This document shows, piece by piece, positions 51,416 through 61,958 of a DNA stretch of 64,000 nt (within the stretch, counting starts at the first letter, position 1; each line of letters starts with the position of its first letter). Under the pieces are notes generated by a model. It did not search any database. It had not been told where the DNA came from and saw nothing but the letters and a program-made list of their open reading frames with translations. The position numbers were made by a program, and so were the translations under genes. This DNA is from Pelosinus sp. (lineage in GTDB: Bacteria > Bacillota > Negativicutes > Propionisporales > Propionisporaceae): NCBI GenBank assembly GCA_021372375.1, contig JAJFUN010000062.1:1-64000 (forward strand), written 5' to 3'.

Positions 51416-54337
51416 TTATTTCAATACATGTTTTGTCTCTTTAAACACGTCTTTATTCGCAGTTATTTTTTGTTCACTGCCAAAAACACATAGACAATCT
51501 TGCTGCATAACTTTTTCAACCAGCGAGGCAAGCGCCTTAATATCTTTTTGACACGTGGCTAAAACCTCATCGCGCTCTTTTTGTGTCTCTGCCGCAGCAA
51601 TATTTTTGATATAACGAAGTGTTGCCTGCTCGCCTTGCTGCGCCGCCGTGAGCGGAGTATCCAGCCTGCTCATTGTACCGATAATATATTTGGTCATTTC
51701 CCGCTCATCCACCGCAAATTCACGGAGATAAGCGGCTGTTTCATCATAGACAGTTAATGTCTCCTTGAGATTAGGGTCTCGGTACGAACTAAAAACCGCA
51801 CTGCCATTACGCTCAAACCGTGCAGCCGCACCATAGGCACCGCCCTGTACCCGCACCCGTGTCCACAAATAATCATAAGACAAAATAGTCTCAAGCACCT
51901 TTAAACTGCCATGATAATGATACCCTAGCTGATTAAAATCAGCCGCCTTTACAACATACTGCACTTTTCCCGCTGTCATAAGCCCCTCATTGCGCTGCTG
52001 GGGAGTATAGCTGTAAGCAGCAGGCTTAAGCTTAGCAGAAGGAAGCTCGGCGCAAAGGTTCTGAAAGCCTGCCTGAAATCCTTTATAGCCTTGTTCCTCT
52101 GCGGTCACACTAACTAGTAAATTTTGTTTAGTAAAAATTTGCGCTATTACCTTGCCCAGCTGCTCTTTAATTTCTGAAGCCTTGGCAGCATAATTTTTTT
52201 CCAAATCCGCAATAAAGTCATAAAAACTGAGAAGTCCTGCTTCACTATACGCCGCACTTGGTGAAAAGTACGATAAAGCCCGACCGACCGCCAGCTCCTG
52301 CCCACGACGAAACAGACTGACATCCCATTTAGCCTTAATTTCCTGTAGTAATTCCTGCATACGCTTATCTTGGTCAAACCGGCTATGCAGCATAATTTGC
52401 TGCAAAAGCTTAAACAGCTGAGCAAGCTTGCCGGTCAACGCCTTGCTTTTTACGATAAACTTAGGATAAAATTTCTCGACAGTATCCTTTTCGGTAAAGA
52501 CTGTCACAGCATAAGATATCCCGCCTGTATGCAAATTAATTTCGTTAGCAAGCTCAGTATAATCGTATTCGCTGGTTGAAAGTTTTCCTAAGAGTTCTGC
52601 CAGTAAGTGCACATATGGCAAATCAGCTTGCGGCACTGCGCTGGTATCAAAGTATAGGTTGATATAACTAATATCATTGGTTTCATGCTGATGATATAGT
52701 ACCAGCGTATCTTGCTCCTGTTTTTCAAGCAAAGGCAATACTTCCGCCTGTTTTTCGATATCGCTCAAATTAAGCAGCGGGATGCTCTCTAGCGCCTCAA
52801 CCGAATCTGGAGTCTGCTGGCGTAATTTTAACGCTGCAGCCTCTTTTACCAAATCATCTAGTTCTTCCTTGGATAAAGATGCTTTATATTGCTGAAGCTG
52901 GGTACGTACAGCTTCATCTTTCTCTTCGGCTAAGCCTGGCTGGGGAAAAAGTACGACAAGAGCCTGATGGGTATTATTTAGCAAATACTTTTCTATAAGC
53001 TCTTCAAAATAATTGGTCGTCAAAGCTGTTTTGATTTTTTCCAAAGCTGCCGAATATTCAAGATGAATGAGCGGACTATCACCATATAGCCAGCTTTCCA
53101 TACACTTTATGTTATACGCCAGTCCTTTGGGGCGAGAGCCGAAATTGGCTTCACGCAAAGTAAATTCAAACAGATTAATGGTAGCTTCAATTAATTTTTT
53201 ATCAATGCCTTCCGCCACTAGACGCTTAAGCTCCTCATCAACAGCCAGCGTAAACTTTTCTTTTTTATCCTTATTGGTACCGCTAACCACAATTTCAAAA
53301 CACGGCTGGACGACATCGCCCATAAAGCTGCCGCGCACATCTTTACCAAGCTCAGCATCAAGCAGCGCCTTTTTCAGCGGAGCCGCTGGTGTCTCCAGCA
53401 GCAGATATGTCAAAATTTCAAAGGCCAGAGATAGCTCGGCATTATTTTCTTCAATTACAAAGCTCCGGCTCATAAAGCATTTATCCTCAAGGTCTTCACT
53501 ACGTCCGACTGAATAAGGAAAAAGCTTCTCTACCGGCTTTTCAAACCTACTCTGCCGCACAATTTCCGAATTCACCGCAATTTTTTCAAAATGACTTAAG
53601 TATGCTTCATCTAAAAAAGCCAGATTATCTAAAATGTCCATGTCGCCATACAGAAAAATATATGAGTTGGCCGGATGATAATATTCCTTATGGAACGCCA
53701 GAAACTTTTCCTGGGTAAGCTCAGGAATGAACTCCGGATCACCGCCTGACTCAAAACTATATGTCGTATCGGGATATAACGCCGCAAAAACTCGGTTTTC
53801 CAAAATAGCGTCAGGCGAAGACAGCGCCCCTTTCATTTCATTATAGACTACACCCTTATATGTAATATCTCCATCCTTGTCCTCTAGCTCATAATGCCAT
53901 CCTTCCTGCATTAGCGTTTCGGGTGAATCATAAATGTTCGGATAAAATACCGCATCTAAATAGACATCCATTAAATTGCGAAAATCCTTTTGGTTGCGGC
54001 TGGCAACCGGATACATGGTCTTATCAGGAAAAGTCATGGCATTTAGGTAGGTATTTAAAGAACCTTTCACAAGTTCGACAAAAGGTTCGCGCAAGGGAAA
54101 CTTGCGCGAACCGCACAGTACCGAATGTTCTATAATGTGCGGCACACCTGTACTATTGGCGGGCGGCGTGCGAAAGGTAATGGAAAAAACCTTGTTATCA
54201 TCCTTATTCTCCAAAAACAGCAGCTGCGCCCCGCTTTTTTCATGATAAAACAGTCTAGCCATTGATTGAATATCCTTCAGCCTGGTCTCTTCTTGCAGGC
54301 GAAAGCCGTGATATAAATTTCCGATTGTCCAGTCCAT
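51416..54337 (-). CDS. M16C metallopeptidase (presequence protease/insulinase-like)
   Basis: The 973-residue protein is a full-length M16C peptidase: the inverted zinc motif HIIEH (residues 67-71) in GVPHIIEHSVLCGSRKFP, the third ligand Glu in YNEMKGALSSPD, and two halves that close on peptides up to a few tens of residues. It has no signal peptide, so it likely clears peptides in the cytoplasm. ATG 54337 follows AGAGGTAAAG. It is monocistronic. Confidence 0.93.
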   Translation of the reverse strand: MDWTIGNLYHGFRLQEETRLKDIQSMARLFYHEKSGAQLLFLENKDDNKVFSITFRTPPANSTGVPHIIEHSVLCGSRKFPLREPFVELVKGSLNTYLNAMTFPDKTMYPVASRNQKDFRNLMDVYLDAVFYPNIYDSPETLMQEGWHYELEDKDGDITYKGVVYNEMKGALSSPDAILENRVFAALYPDTTYSFESGGDPEFIPELTQEKFLAFHKEYYHPANSYIFLYGDMDILDNLAFLDEAYLSHFEKIAVNSEIVRQSRFEKPVEKLFPYSVGRSEDLEDKCFMSRSFVIEENNAELSLAFEILTYLLLETPAAPLKKALLDAELGKDVRGSFMGDVVQPCFEIVVSGTNKDKKEKFTLAVDEELKRLVAEGIDKKLIEATINLFEFTLREANFGSRPKGLAYNIKCMESWLYGDSPLIHLEYSAALEKIKTALTTNYFEELIEKYLLNNTHQALVVLFPQPGLAEEKDEAVRTQLQQYKASLSKEELDDLVKEAAALKLRQQTPDSVEALESIPLLNLSDIEKQAEVLPLLEKQEQDTLVLYHQHETNDISYINLYFDTSAVPQADLPYVHLLAELLGKLSTSEYDYTELANEINLHTGGISYAVTVFTEKDTVEKFYPKFIVKSKALTGKLAQLFKLLQQIMLHSRFDQDKRMQELLQEIKAKWDVSLFRRGQELAVGRALSYFSPSAAYSEAGLLSFYDFIADLEKNYAAKASEIKEQLGKVIAQIFTKQNLLVSVTAEEQGYKGFQAGFQNLCAELPSAKLKPAAYSYTPQQRNEGLMTAGKVQYVVKAADFNQLGYHYHGSLKVLETILSYDYLWTRVRVQGGAYGAAARFERNGSAVFSSYRDPNLKETLTVYDETAAYLREFAVDEREMTKYIIGTMSRLDTPLTAAQQGEQATLRYIKNIAAAETQKERDEVLATCQKDIKALASLVEKVMQQDCLCVFGSEQKITANKDVFKETKHVLK

Positions 54338-54496
54338 ATCTTTACCTCTTTTATTTTATTATTGTACATTTCAAAAACTACCCTTTATTATATTAGACTA
54401 AACTACAAAATTACCCTGTTCTTGCTGATCTTTTTTATTTTTTCCCGTAATTATGCTTTTATATGCACATAGCCCCCAGCAATCTACAAATTTATG

Positions 54497-54541
54497 CAAA
54501 TGGACTGTGAGCTGGTTATCTAGCTGCACAGTCCATTTGCT
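54497..54541 (-). terminator. 14-bp hairpin after the dCache chemoreceptor
   Basis: GCAAATGGACTGTG pairs with CACAGTCCATTTGC across 54497-54541. The T run behind it is weak, but it lies right after the chemoreceptor stop. Confidence 0.65.
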
Positions 54542-54549
54542 TTATAGTC

Positions 54550-56580
54550 TCATATTTTAAATTTACGAGTTGCTCCCTGTAAATCTTCCGCCAACTTAGC
54601 CAAAGAATGGCTTGACGATGCAATCTCTTCGATTGACGCAGATTGTTCTTGTGTAGCCGCCGCTACCGTTTCGGTTCTCTTAGCTACCTGGCTGCTTTCC
54701 TTATCAATTTCATTGACAGAGCTTACCACTGCTTTACTTCCTGCCGTAACCTCCTGAATGGCTGCTGAGATTTCGCCCAGCTGACCAGAAATCTCCCTAA
54801 TCATCAGCAAAATATCCTGAAAACTCTTGCCCGCTACCCCAACGACCTCGGAACCAAGCGTTACTTCCTTGCGTCCTTCACTCATAAACAGCACGGCATT
54901 GCTCGTTTTTTGCTGAACTTCCTCAATTAAGGAGGCAATCTCCTTGGTCGCTTCCTGTGACTGTTCTGCTAATTTTCTCACTTCTTCTGCTACCACGGCA
55001 AAACCCCGTCCCTGCGCCCCAGCACGGGCTGCTTCAATTGCCGCATTTAACGCTAATAGATTGGTCTGGCCGGCAATACTTGAGATAGCCTCTACAATTT
55101 GTCCAATCTGCCTAGACTTTTCTTCCAGTTCTCCAATTACCTTAGCTGTATTCATTGTTTTTTGTTCGATAATCGCCATTTGATTAACGGCCTTTTCTAT
55201 TGCCTTTTCACCCTCGTTGGCCGCAGTTGATGTTTTCTCTGCCGTAACTGATACCCCTGCTGCATTTTGGGCTACTTGACCAATACTTGCTGAAATTTGT
55301 TCGACAAAACGGGTTGTTGAATTAACCAAATTAAGTTGGTTTTCTGCTCCTTGCGCCACTTCGGTAATCGAAACCGCCACTTGATTAGCTGCCTGCGAAG
55401 ACTGTTCAGCACTAGCTGTCAGCTCTTCACTCGAAGCAGCCACTAGCTCTGCCTGAGACTGAATCTGTGTGACCAAATCGCGTACATTAGCACGCATACT
55501 GCGAAAGCCTTCTGCCAGCTGCCCAATTTCATCGGCCGAAAAGATCTTAGCTTCCTGCTCACGCAAATCTCCGTTAGTCAAAACCAAACATTCATCGCGC
55601 AGCAGCTGGATTGGTTTGGCCAAGCGGTTGCTGAAAATAACAATGAAGATAATAGCAATAGCAATAAATAAGAGTGATACCCATAACATTGCCTGAGTCA
55701 GCATCGCAATTGCTTTAGTAACCTCGGCCTCTGGTGCGGTAACGACCATAACCCAGCGCCCGCCGCCATCCAGCTCAATAGGTGTAAACACGGCAATACC
55801 GGGAACCCCAAATACGGTAGTATAAAGACCTTGTACTGCTTTACCGCCTTCCAACGCTGTTTTAAACAAGTTAATTAGCCGATCGTCAAGCTCTGTCTGC
55901 GAATATTTTAGTTCTGCATTTATTTTTTTTTCTGTTAAGTTTAGTTTTCCAATCATTTCTGGCGCTTTATGGTGGGCAATAACCAAACCTGAACTATCGG
56001 CAAGATAGCCATAGCCAGTTTCTTTAAAATGTAAATCCTTCAGCATAGCAGACAGTTTTTCCAGCGAAACCGTTCCTTCCAGGATACTTGTCATCTGCCC
56101 GGCAGTCATGACAGGCACAGCCAAGGCCACGGACAACTTTCCCGTAGTTTTTGAAATTAGTGGTTTAGAGATACACACCTGCTTAGTTTGCTTAACCTGT
56201 ATAAAATAGTCACGATCGCTATAATTATTTCTTTTCCCATCTGCACCAAGCCCTTGGCCATCCAAGGAAATAAGCACCATGGCATCAAATTCCTTCAGCC
56301 TGCTTTTTGCCGCAGACAAAACCGCCAATTGTTCCTCCTGATTTCCGGCTTGAATCTGCGGGAAACTGGCAATATCCTCTAAGTGCAGAATGTTATCATG
56401 CATTTCCCCGTGAATTTGCGTGGAAAACTTTTCACCGATGGCCATAGCCGTTTCATTCACACTGTTAGTTAAATGGCCTTTTGCCAAATAGTAACTAACC
56501 CCTGACAAAATAACAAAGCTTATAATAAATAAAGGCAACAAACTCATAAGAAACTTAGTTCGAATATTTTTTATTTGCAT
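54550..56580 (-). CDS. transmembrane chemoreceptor with dCache-type sensor
   Basis: The protein of 676 residues has an N-terminal membrane helix ([18 protein letters not shown]), a periplasmic domain of about 250 residues with Cache features ([51 protein letters not shown]), a second helix ([19 protein letters not shown]), HAMP, and an MCP signalling region with tip [20 protein letters not shown]. Such Cache domains bind amino or organic acids. ATG 56580 follows AGAGGGAC; the frame start at 56619 adds a lysine-rich stretch without a ribosome site. Confidence 0.93.
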   Translation of the reverse strand: MQIKNIRTKFLMSLLPLFIISFVILSGVSYYLAKGHLTNSVNETAMAIGEKFSTQIHGEMHDNILHLEDIASFPQIQAGNQEEQLAVLSAAKSRLKEFDAMVLISLDGQGLGADGKRNNYSDRDYFIQVKQTKQVCISKPLISKTTGKLSVALAVPVMTAGQMTSILEGTVSLEKLSAMLKDLHFKETGYGYLADSSGLVIAHHKAPEMIGKLNLTEKKINAELKYSQTELDDRLINLFKTALEGGKAVQGLYTTVFGVPGIAVFTPIELDGGGRWVMVVTAPEAEVTKAIAMLTQAMLWVSLLFIAIAIIFIVIFSNRLAKPIQLLRDECLVLTNGDLREQEAKIFSADEIGQLAEGFRSMRANVRDLVTQIQSQAELVAASSEELTASAEQSSQAANQVAVSITEVAQGAENQLNLVNSTTRFVEQISASIGQVAQNAAGVSVTAEKTSTAANEGEKAIEKAVNQMAIIEQKTMNTAKVIGELEEKSRQIGQIVEAISSIAGQTNLLALNAAIEAARAGAQGRGFAVVAEEVRKLAEQSQEATKEIASLIEEVQQKTSNAVLFMSEGRKEVTLGSEVVGVAGKSFQDILLMIREISGQLGEISAAIQEVTAGSKAVVSSVNEIDKESSQVAKRTETVAAATQEQSASIEEIASSSHSLAKLAEDLQGATRKFKI

Positions 56581-56792
56581 ACCGTCCCTCTTTTTCTCTT
56601 TTTTTATCTTTTTCGACACACTTGTAATTCTTCCTGCATACAGTAAAATTAATAAAAAATACTAAATTTTTGTTTTTCAACCTCTTTTCGCAGGCTAAAT
56701 TTACATGCCTTAATAAACGTGGCATAATATAGCTAGCTGAATTTATAAAAAACAATTTAAAAATTCACTTGATTGGGGAAAGGAAGATTACC

Positions 56793-58358
56793 GTGAACAA
56801 AAAACTGGGACAAGTTCTGCTTATCTTTATATTTACCGCAAGCTTGACAATTACCACTTCCAGCCAACGAGTACATGCTGCAAATGCAGCAGTTGCAACA
56901 CCGCCCCCGCAAGCACAGCACAAAGCCCCGCCTCCGGCAGAAAAAGCACTAACAGATAAACTGGACAGTTTTGTGCTTGCAAGTATTATTACTAAGGAAC
57001 AAGCTGAAAAAACCCTTGAACAGCTGATCGGCCTAACCCCCCCCGAACAGAAGGCTCACTTTATTGGCCTGATTAAAGCAGGCATACTTAATGAGCCCCA
57101 AGCCCTTGCAATTGAAAACACCTTATTTAAAAATTTACCTGAGGGCTTCCCCGAACTGCCTGAAACAACTGCTGTCTACACCATAAAAAACAAAGCAGTA
57201 GACAAAGCAGCACAACAGTACATAGGTTCCCGGCAAAATGAATCTGGGGTCAAAGCAGGGAAAAATGGCATACTAAATTTAACTAAATCAGTCATCCAAA
57301 CAACCGGCAGCGCCTCATCTGACAATCTTAGTAGCTTTTACGGTCTTAACGCCGGCGCATTGGCAGAAGTAGGCGGCATTATTCACCTGGCAGACAGTAC
57401 GATAAATACAGCCGGGGACGGAGCCACTGCCGCCTTTGCAACAGGCAGCGCTTCATTAATTACGTTAGCAAATGTAAAAATTCATACCAGCGGCGATTCT
57501 TCCTGCGGTATAGCAGCAACCGTCAAAGGGGTTATTCAAGCTGAAAACATAGATATCACTACTCTGGGAGACTGTTCCCCTGCCGTCGGGGCTGACCGCG
57601 TAAATGGAACCATTCTTATACATGGCGGTGTCCTAAAAACAGCTGGCAAAAACTCCCCTGCCGCTTATTCCGTAGGAAATATTAGCATAACCGATACGGC
57701 AATTACCGCGTCAGCATCCGAAGCCGCCATCGTCGAAGGAAGAAACTCGCTCACACTTAACAATACTACTGTCTCGGCTGGCAAGCTTTGGGGCATTCTT
57801 TTATTCCAAGACTATACCGGCAATTTAGAACCAGGTCTGGCCAGTTTTACGATGAACGGCGGCGCACTTACCGCTGAAACAGGGCCGGCATTTTACGCGA
57901 CAAATACCGAAGGCAATATCGAGCTGACAGATGCCGCCATTACGGCTCCCTCAAAAAAACTGCTCGAAGTAGCCGCCGGTAAATGGGGCACTAAAGGGGC
58001 CAACGGCGGCAAACTAAACTTTGCCGCTACCAGAGAAAGCCTTGCCGGCAGTATCTTTTGCGACAATATCAGTACCCTGACCATAACCCTGAAAGACCAT
58101 ACCACCCTTGCCAGTACCATCAATGAGGTAAGAACCGCTGGTTCGGTAAATCTGAATCTCGATGACACCAGCGTGTGGAATGTGACAGGAACCTCTTATC
58201 TCTCCAGCCTAACAAGCGCCGATACTACCTTGTCCAATATCCATGATAATGGCTTTACTATTTATTACGATGCCCGCCTGGCTGCCAATAAATGGCTGGG
58301 CAGCAAGACCTATACATTAAAAAACGGCGGAAAATTGACCCCGAGCGAACAATTGTAA
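56793..58358 (+). CDS. secreted beta-helix-like surface protein
   Basis: The 521-residue protein starts at GTG 56793 (NKKLGQVLLIFIFTASLTIT) behind GGAAAGGAAG. A signal peptide ends near VHA-ANA. Residues about 40-125 are Pro/Ala-rich and helical (EKALTDKLDSFVLASIITKE), then comes a long series of beta-solenoid-like turns (GSASLITLANVKIHTSGDSS, NISITDTAITASASEAAIVE) with NNTTV-type ladders, as in polymorphic outer-membrane or adhesin repeats. It has no C-terminal transmembrane barrel or sorting signal, so its way of attachment is unclear. Confidence 0.75.
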   Translation: MNKKLGQVLLIFIFTASLTITTSSQRVHAANAAVATPPPQAQHKAPPPAEKALTDKLDSFVLASIITKEQAEKTLEQLIGLTPPEQKAHFIGLIKAGILNEPQALAIENTLFKNLPEGFPELPETTAVYTIKNKAVDKAAQQYIGSRQNESGVKAGKNGILNLTKSVIQTTGSASSDNLSSFYGLNAGALAEVGGIIHLADSTINTAGDGATAAFATGSASLITLANVKIHTSGDSSCGIAATVKGVIQAENIDITTLGDCSPAVGADRVNGTILIHGGVLKTAGKNSPAAYSVGNISITDTAITASASEAAIVEGRNSLTLNNTTVSAGKLWGILLFQDYTGNLEPGLASFTMNGGALTAETGPAFYATNTEGNIELTDAAITAPSKKLLEVAAGKWGTKGANGGKLNFAATRESLAGSIFCDNISTLTITLKDHTTLASTINEVRTAGSVNLNLDDTSVWNVTGTSYLSSLTSADTTLSNIHDNGFTIYYDARLAANKWLGSKTYTLKNGGKLTPSEQL

Positions 58359-58428
58359 AGCAAGTTAATAAAACCAGGTTACAGCCTGATTATATTGTAA
58401 TTAGTATATATATTTAGGAGGCAAAAGT

Positions 58429-59619
58429 ATGATTGCACAAAAGTACAAAAAAATGTTAGAAGGTAAATCTGTCATTAGGCAGCTCGCTGAGTTTGCTGCC
58501 GATCGCGGCCAAGAAATTGGCTATGAAAATGTATTTGATTACAGCTTGGGAAATCCATCTGTGCCTGTGCCCCCAGAATTTACGCAGGTTATGATTGACA
58601 TGCTTTCAAGCAAAAGTCCGCTAGCGCTTCATGGCTATAGTCAAAGTTTAGGCATTCCCGCGGTTAGAAAAAAGCTGGCAGCGTCGCTCAATCAACGCTT
58701 TACTATGAACTACACGGAAAACCATATCTTTATGACTTCCGGTGCGGCCGGCGCCATAGCCCATGCCGTACGCGCAGTAACCAAACCAGGTGATGAAGTG
58801 TTGACCTTTGCGCCATTTTTCCCTGAATACCATCCTTATATTGATTTAACAGGCGCTACGCTAAAAGTAGTCCCGCCTAATACAGAAGATTTTCAGATTA
58901 ATTTTGCTTTATTTGAAGAAATGCTGACCGAAAAAGTCGCTGCTGTATTAATTAACTCGCCTAACAATCCATCCGGCATCGTTTATTCTACCAATACTAT
59001 TGAAAAACTAGCCAATCTGCTGCGTAAAAAGGAAAAAGAATACGGGCACGAAATATTTATTATCTCCGATGAACCTTACCGGGAGATTGTATTTGCCGGT
59101 GTAGATACTCCCTACGTATCAAAGTATTATGACAACACGCTTTCCTGTTACTCTTATTCTAAATCATTATCACTGCCCGGCGAACGTATTGGTTACGTTG
59201 CCGTAAATCCGGCCGCTGTCGATGCTGACTTGATTACAAGTATGTGCGGCCAGATTTCCAGAGGAATCGGCCATAACTGCCCGGCATCCATTATCCAGCT
59301 GGCTGTTGCGGAAGTGGCGGAACTTACGTCCGATATGTCTGTGTATGAAACCAATATGAACTTACTTTATGAAAAATTACAAAAGCTAGGCTTTACCTGC
59401 GTAAAACCAGGCGGCACCTTCTACATATTCCCGAAAGCGCTAGAGGAAGACGCCAAAGTGTTCTGTCAGAAAGCTTTAAAATATGATTTGATTTTGGTTC
59501 CGGGCGACAGCTTTGGCTGCCCAGGCTATTTTAGAATGGCTTATTGCATTGATACTGAAAAAGTGCAGCGTTCACTTGCCGCCTTTGATAAATTCGTGCA
59601 AAATGAGTATGCAAAATAG
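58429..59619 (+). CDS. PLP-dependent aminotransferase, class I/II
   Basis: The 396-residue enzyme is of the aspartate-aminotransferase fold: VFDYSLGNPSVPVPPEF, SPNNPSGIVYS, IISDEPYREI and the PLP-lysine stretch SYSKSLSLPGERIGY, with FRMAYCID near the end. It moves amino groups between an amino acid and a keto acid; the exact substrate is unknown. ATG 58429 follows AGGAGG. It has its own terminator, 70 bases after the upstream gene. Confidence 0.92.
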   Translation: MIAQKYKKMLEGKSVIRQLAEFAADRGQEIGYENVFDYSLGNPSVPVPPEFTQVMIDMLSSKSPLALHGYSQSLGIPAVRKKLAASLNQRFTMNYTENHIFMTSGAAGAIAHAVRAVTKPGDEVLTFAPFFPEYHPYIDLTGATLKVVPPNTEDFQINFALFEEMLTEKVAAVLINSPNNPSGIVYSTNTIEKLANLLRKKEKEYGHEIFIISDEPYREIVFAGVDTPYVSKYYDNTLSCYSYSKSLSLPGERIGYVAVNPAAVDADLITSMCGQISRGIGHNCPASIIQLAVAEVAELTSDMSVYETNMNLLYEKLQKLGFTCVKPGGTFYIFPKALEEDAKVFCQKALKYDLILVPGDSFGCPGYFRMAYCIDTEKVQRSLAAFDKFVQNEYAK

Positions 59620-59683
59620 GCCTCCTGCTCTTTATTAAAAAAAATATAAAACCGGCAGCTATAAACTGCCGACAACAGCAAAA

Positions 59684-59714
59684 GCTGTCGCTATTAGTGC
59701 GACAGCTTTTCTAG
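59684..59714 (+). terminator. terminator of the aminotransferase gene
   Basis: AAAGCTGTCG pairs with CGACAGCTTT around CTATTAGTG, followed by TTCTAG. The remaining gap to 59971 has no supported gene. Confidence 0.75.
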
Positions 59715-59971
59715 TAATTCGTATCAATGTAGGGGCAACCACGGACAGATTGTCTACCAAGGCAAAGTCGCCTCCCTGGTTCACGCACAGCAATCACCGT
59801 TTCATTATTGATTAATATTAAGGGTATACCACCTGCCTTAGTATCACACTAGTCTGTTATTCTTGAGCAGCCACTGTCCCTTTCTAAAGAATTTTTAGCC
59901 GGTATATGTACATATTAATAAGATACCTTAAAACAGAAGGAACCCAGCCTAAAAATACAGAGGTGAACTAG

Positions 59972-60190
59972 ATGATTCGAATCAGACCAGTACTATTGAT
60001 TATCGCAATGATACTTACCTTACTTTTACTTCTCACTCTCTTATTCGGCCTAATATATAACATACTAGCAATTCCAACCTCAGGCTTCATTAAGACACTA
60101 TCCTACTCTATCAGCAGCTATGGTCTGCCTGCGCTTGGCCTAATATTGCTCTTTATAGTTAAGCTAGAAGGAAAAACGGACAAAAACTAA
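59972..60190 (+). CDS. small two-TM membrane protein (72 aa)
   Basis: The 72-residue protein has two hydrophobic helices (VLLIIAMILTLLLLLTLLFG and SYGLPALGLILLFIVKL) and a charged tail EGKTDKN. GAGGTG lies six bases before the ATG. No family is recognised. Confidence 0.6.
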   Translation: MIRIRPVLLIIAMILTLLLLLTLLFGLIYNILAIPTSGFIKTLSYSISSYGLPALGLILLFIVKLEGKTDKN

Positions 60191-60284
60191 CTTTCCCCTG
60201 CACTCCTAGTTCTCTATGCTCGTGTCAATTTCTCCGAGTTAATCTTTTTTTATACTTCCTAATGTAAAAAAAGATTAGCCAGAA

Positions 60285-60419
60285 ATGTTAGGTAAATATT
60301 TACGTATTATTGAAAAATGTGATCCTTTTATGGAAGAAGCTTATAAATTACCATTCCGTGCCCTTGGTAATGACACCTGCCAATTTTGTACCTTTCAGAG
60401 CTGTAAAAACTCTCCATAG
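60285..60419 (+). CDS. short Cys-containing protein or gene tail (44 aa)
   Basis: A frame from ATG 60285 reads MLGKYLRIIEKCDPFMEEAY and ends with LGNDTCQFCTFQSCKNSP, so four closely spaced cysteines at the C-terminus could bind a metal. There is no good ribosome site, so it may be the end of a decayed gene. Confidence 0.35.
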   Translation: MLGKYLRIIEKCDPFMEEAYKLPFRALGNDTCQFCTFQSCKNSP

Positions 60420-60814
60420 TCTCAATACTCTCATTTTCAGTTTTTTACAAACTCCGCTCATTTCCAATGCCTGCTGGCCATTTCCTCATCATACGATAAG
60501 AACTTGGTGTCACTAAAGCCCCAGATTAACGGTTGCATAACCCCCTCCTTAATACAGTATGCCATGACCGGAGTATTGTTGGAGTTTCCCGCCTGAATTA
60601 CAAGCAGCAAAATTCACATCCAAAACAGTAACATAATTACCACTAGCAACGGAGGCTTGGCACCAAGACCTATCCTCTAAAAGGCGGAGGACAAATATCA
60701 CCATTTTAAATCGACATAAGAGGCTGACTATTTCTAATCAGCCTGCTCTGCTTTTAAAGCTTTAATTTGCTTATTGACAGAATATTTGATAAGATGTAGA
60801 ATAAAATTAATATA

Positions 60815-60940
60815 AAATTTGGCAAACTTATCGAAAGATAAGGACGCAAAGCTATGGGTCTAAGAGCGTGTGCTTATGACTGCCAGGTTGCTTTTATGTT
60901 GAGCTAATCTGGATCAGCGACCCGAGTAGGGTCTTTTTTA
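60815..60940 (+). promoter_or_regulatory. c-di-GMP-I riboswitch (GEMM) with terminator
   Basis: The aptamer has the class I hallmarks: GGCAAACTTATCGAAAGATA, then AGGACGCAAAGC, TATGGGTCTAAG and TGCCAGGTTGC (60821-60892), with a GAAA tetraloop. A terminator follows: GACCC (60919-60923) with GGGTC (60929-60933) and six Ts. It controls the flagellin gene that starts 37 bases later, so c-di-GMP should switch flagellin transcription. Confidence 0.93.
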
Positions 60941-60976
60941 GTTCTACGTAAAATTTTGCTTGAAGGTGGTGTTCAT

Positions 60977-61780
60977 ATGTCAACTATATCATCCTATGCT
61001 CCCTCTACAACTTCCTATAACAAGGCCATTAACAATACTCAGATGGCTATGCTGAAAATAGCCACCGCCAAAAAAATCAATTCCGCTGCCGATGATGCTG
61101 CTACCTTGGCCATTTCCCAGGGCATGCAGGGACAAATTAACGGCTTGGCCCAAGCCTATGACAATACCGGTAGCGCCACATCTTTGTTAAATACAGCAGA
61201 AGGCGCTATGAGTAGTACTACAGATGTTATGCAGCAAATGCGCACCTTAAGTGTGGAGGCCGCTAACGGCACTTTGACTGATACTGACCGGGCTGCTATT
61301 CAGCAGCAAATGACACAATTGTCGGCGCAAGTGAATACAAACGCTGCCAATACCGAATTTAACGGTATGCCGCTCAATAACGGCACTTTTAGCGGCCAGT
61401 TTCAAACAGGAGCCAACAGTGGACAAAACGACAACGTTTCTATTGTCAATACTAGCAGCGCAGCTCTAGGCATTAATAACCCTGATGTTACGACCCAAGC
61501 TGCGGCGGAAAACATGATTAGCGCTATGGACAACTCCATTAATCAAGTATCCTCCAGCCGCGCCTATCTTGGCGCACAGACCAATGGCTTAGACTATACC
61601 GCTTCTGATGTTAACCAAACCGCTGCAAATCTCCAGTCTGCACAAGCCAAATATACTGATACGGATATGACTGCAGCTCTCATTAGTCTGAATCAATCAA
61701 AAATCCAGGCTTATGTCAGCACTATGGCCTTAAAGAATTCATTTGGCCTACAACAAAGCACGATATCACTAGTTGTTTAA
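60977..61780 (+). CDS. short flagellin-like protein
   Basis: The 267-residue protein keeps the flagellin ends: N-terminal KKINSAADDAATLAISQGMQ with LLNTAEGAMSSTTDVMQQMR and LSVEAANGTLTDTDRAAIQQ, and a C-terminal helix (YTDTDMTAALISLNQSKIQA). The surface domain is very small. It starts at ATG 60977 behind GGTGG. It lies alone, without other flagellar genes, directly under a c-di-GMP riboswitch. It may be a minor filament protein or the main one. Confidence 0.9.
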   Translation: MSTISSYAPSTTSYNKAINNTQMAMLKIATAKKINSAADDAATLAISQGMQGQINGLAQAYDNTGSATSLLNTAEGAMSSTTDVMQQMRTLSVEAANGTLTDTDRAAIQQQMTQLSAQVNTNAANTEFNGMPLNNGTFSGQFQTGANSGQNDNVSIVNTSSAALGINNPDVTTQAAAENMISAMDNSINQVSSSRAYLGAQTNGLDYTASDVNQTAANLQSAQAKYTDTDMTAALISLNQSKIQAYVSTMALKNSFGLQQSTISLVV

Positions 61781-61794
61781 GCATATAATGTATT

Positions 61795-61845
61795 AAGGGG
61801 CTGTCGCATTAGTATTATTGCTAATGAGAACAGCCCCTTTTTGTT
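61795..61845 (+). terminator. terminator of the flagellin gene
   Basis: GGGGCTGT pairs with ACAGCCCC around the repeated 26-nt core, followed by TTTTTG. Confidence 0.88.
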
Positions 61846-61916
61846 TGATAAAAAACATCTCATAGAAGAATAACCTGTCCCCCTTCCAGCATTGGAACTA
61901 CCGGCGGGATAATGGA

Positions 61917-61948
61917 AAAAGCAGACTTTGTCAGTCTGCTTTTTTTGC
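61917..61948. terminator. bidirectional terminator
   Basis: AAAAGCAGACT pairs with AGTCTGCTTTT around TTGTC, with T runs on both strands; on the minus strand it ends the Rossmann-MCP gene. Confidence 0.8.
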
Positions 61949-61958
61949 GGGAAAATCT

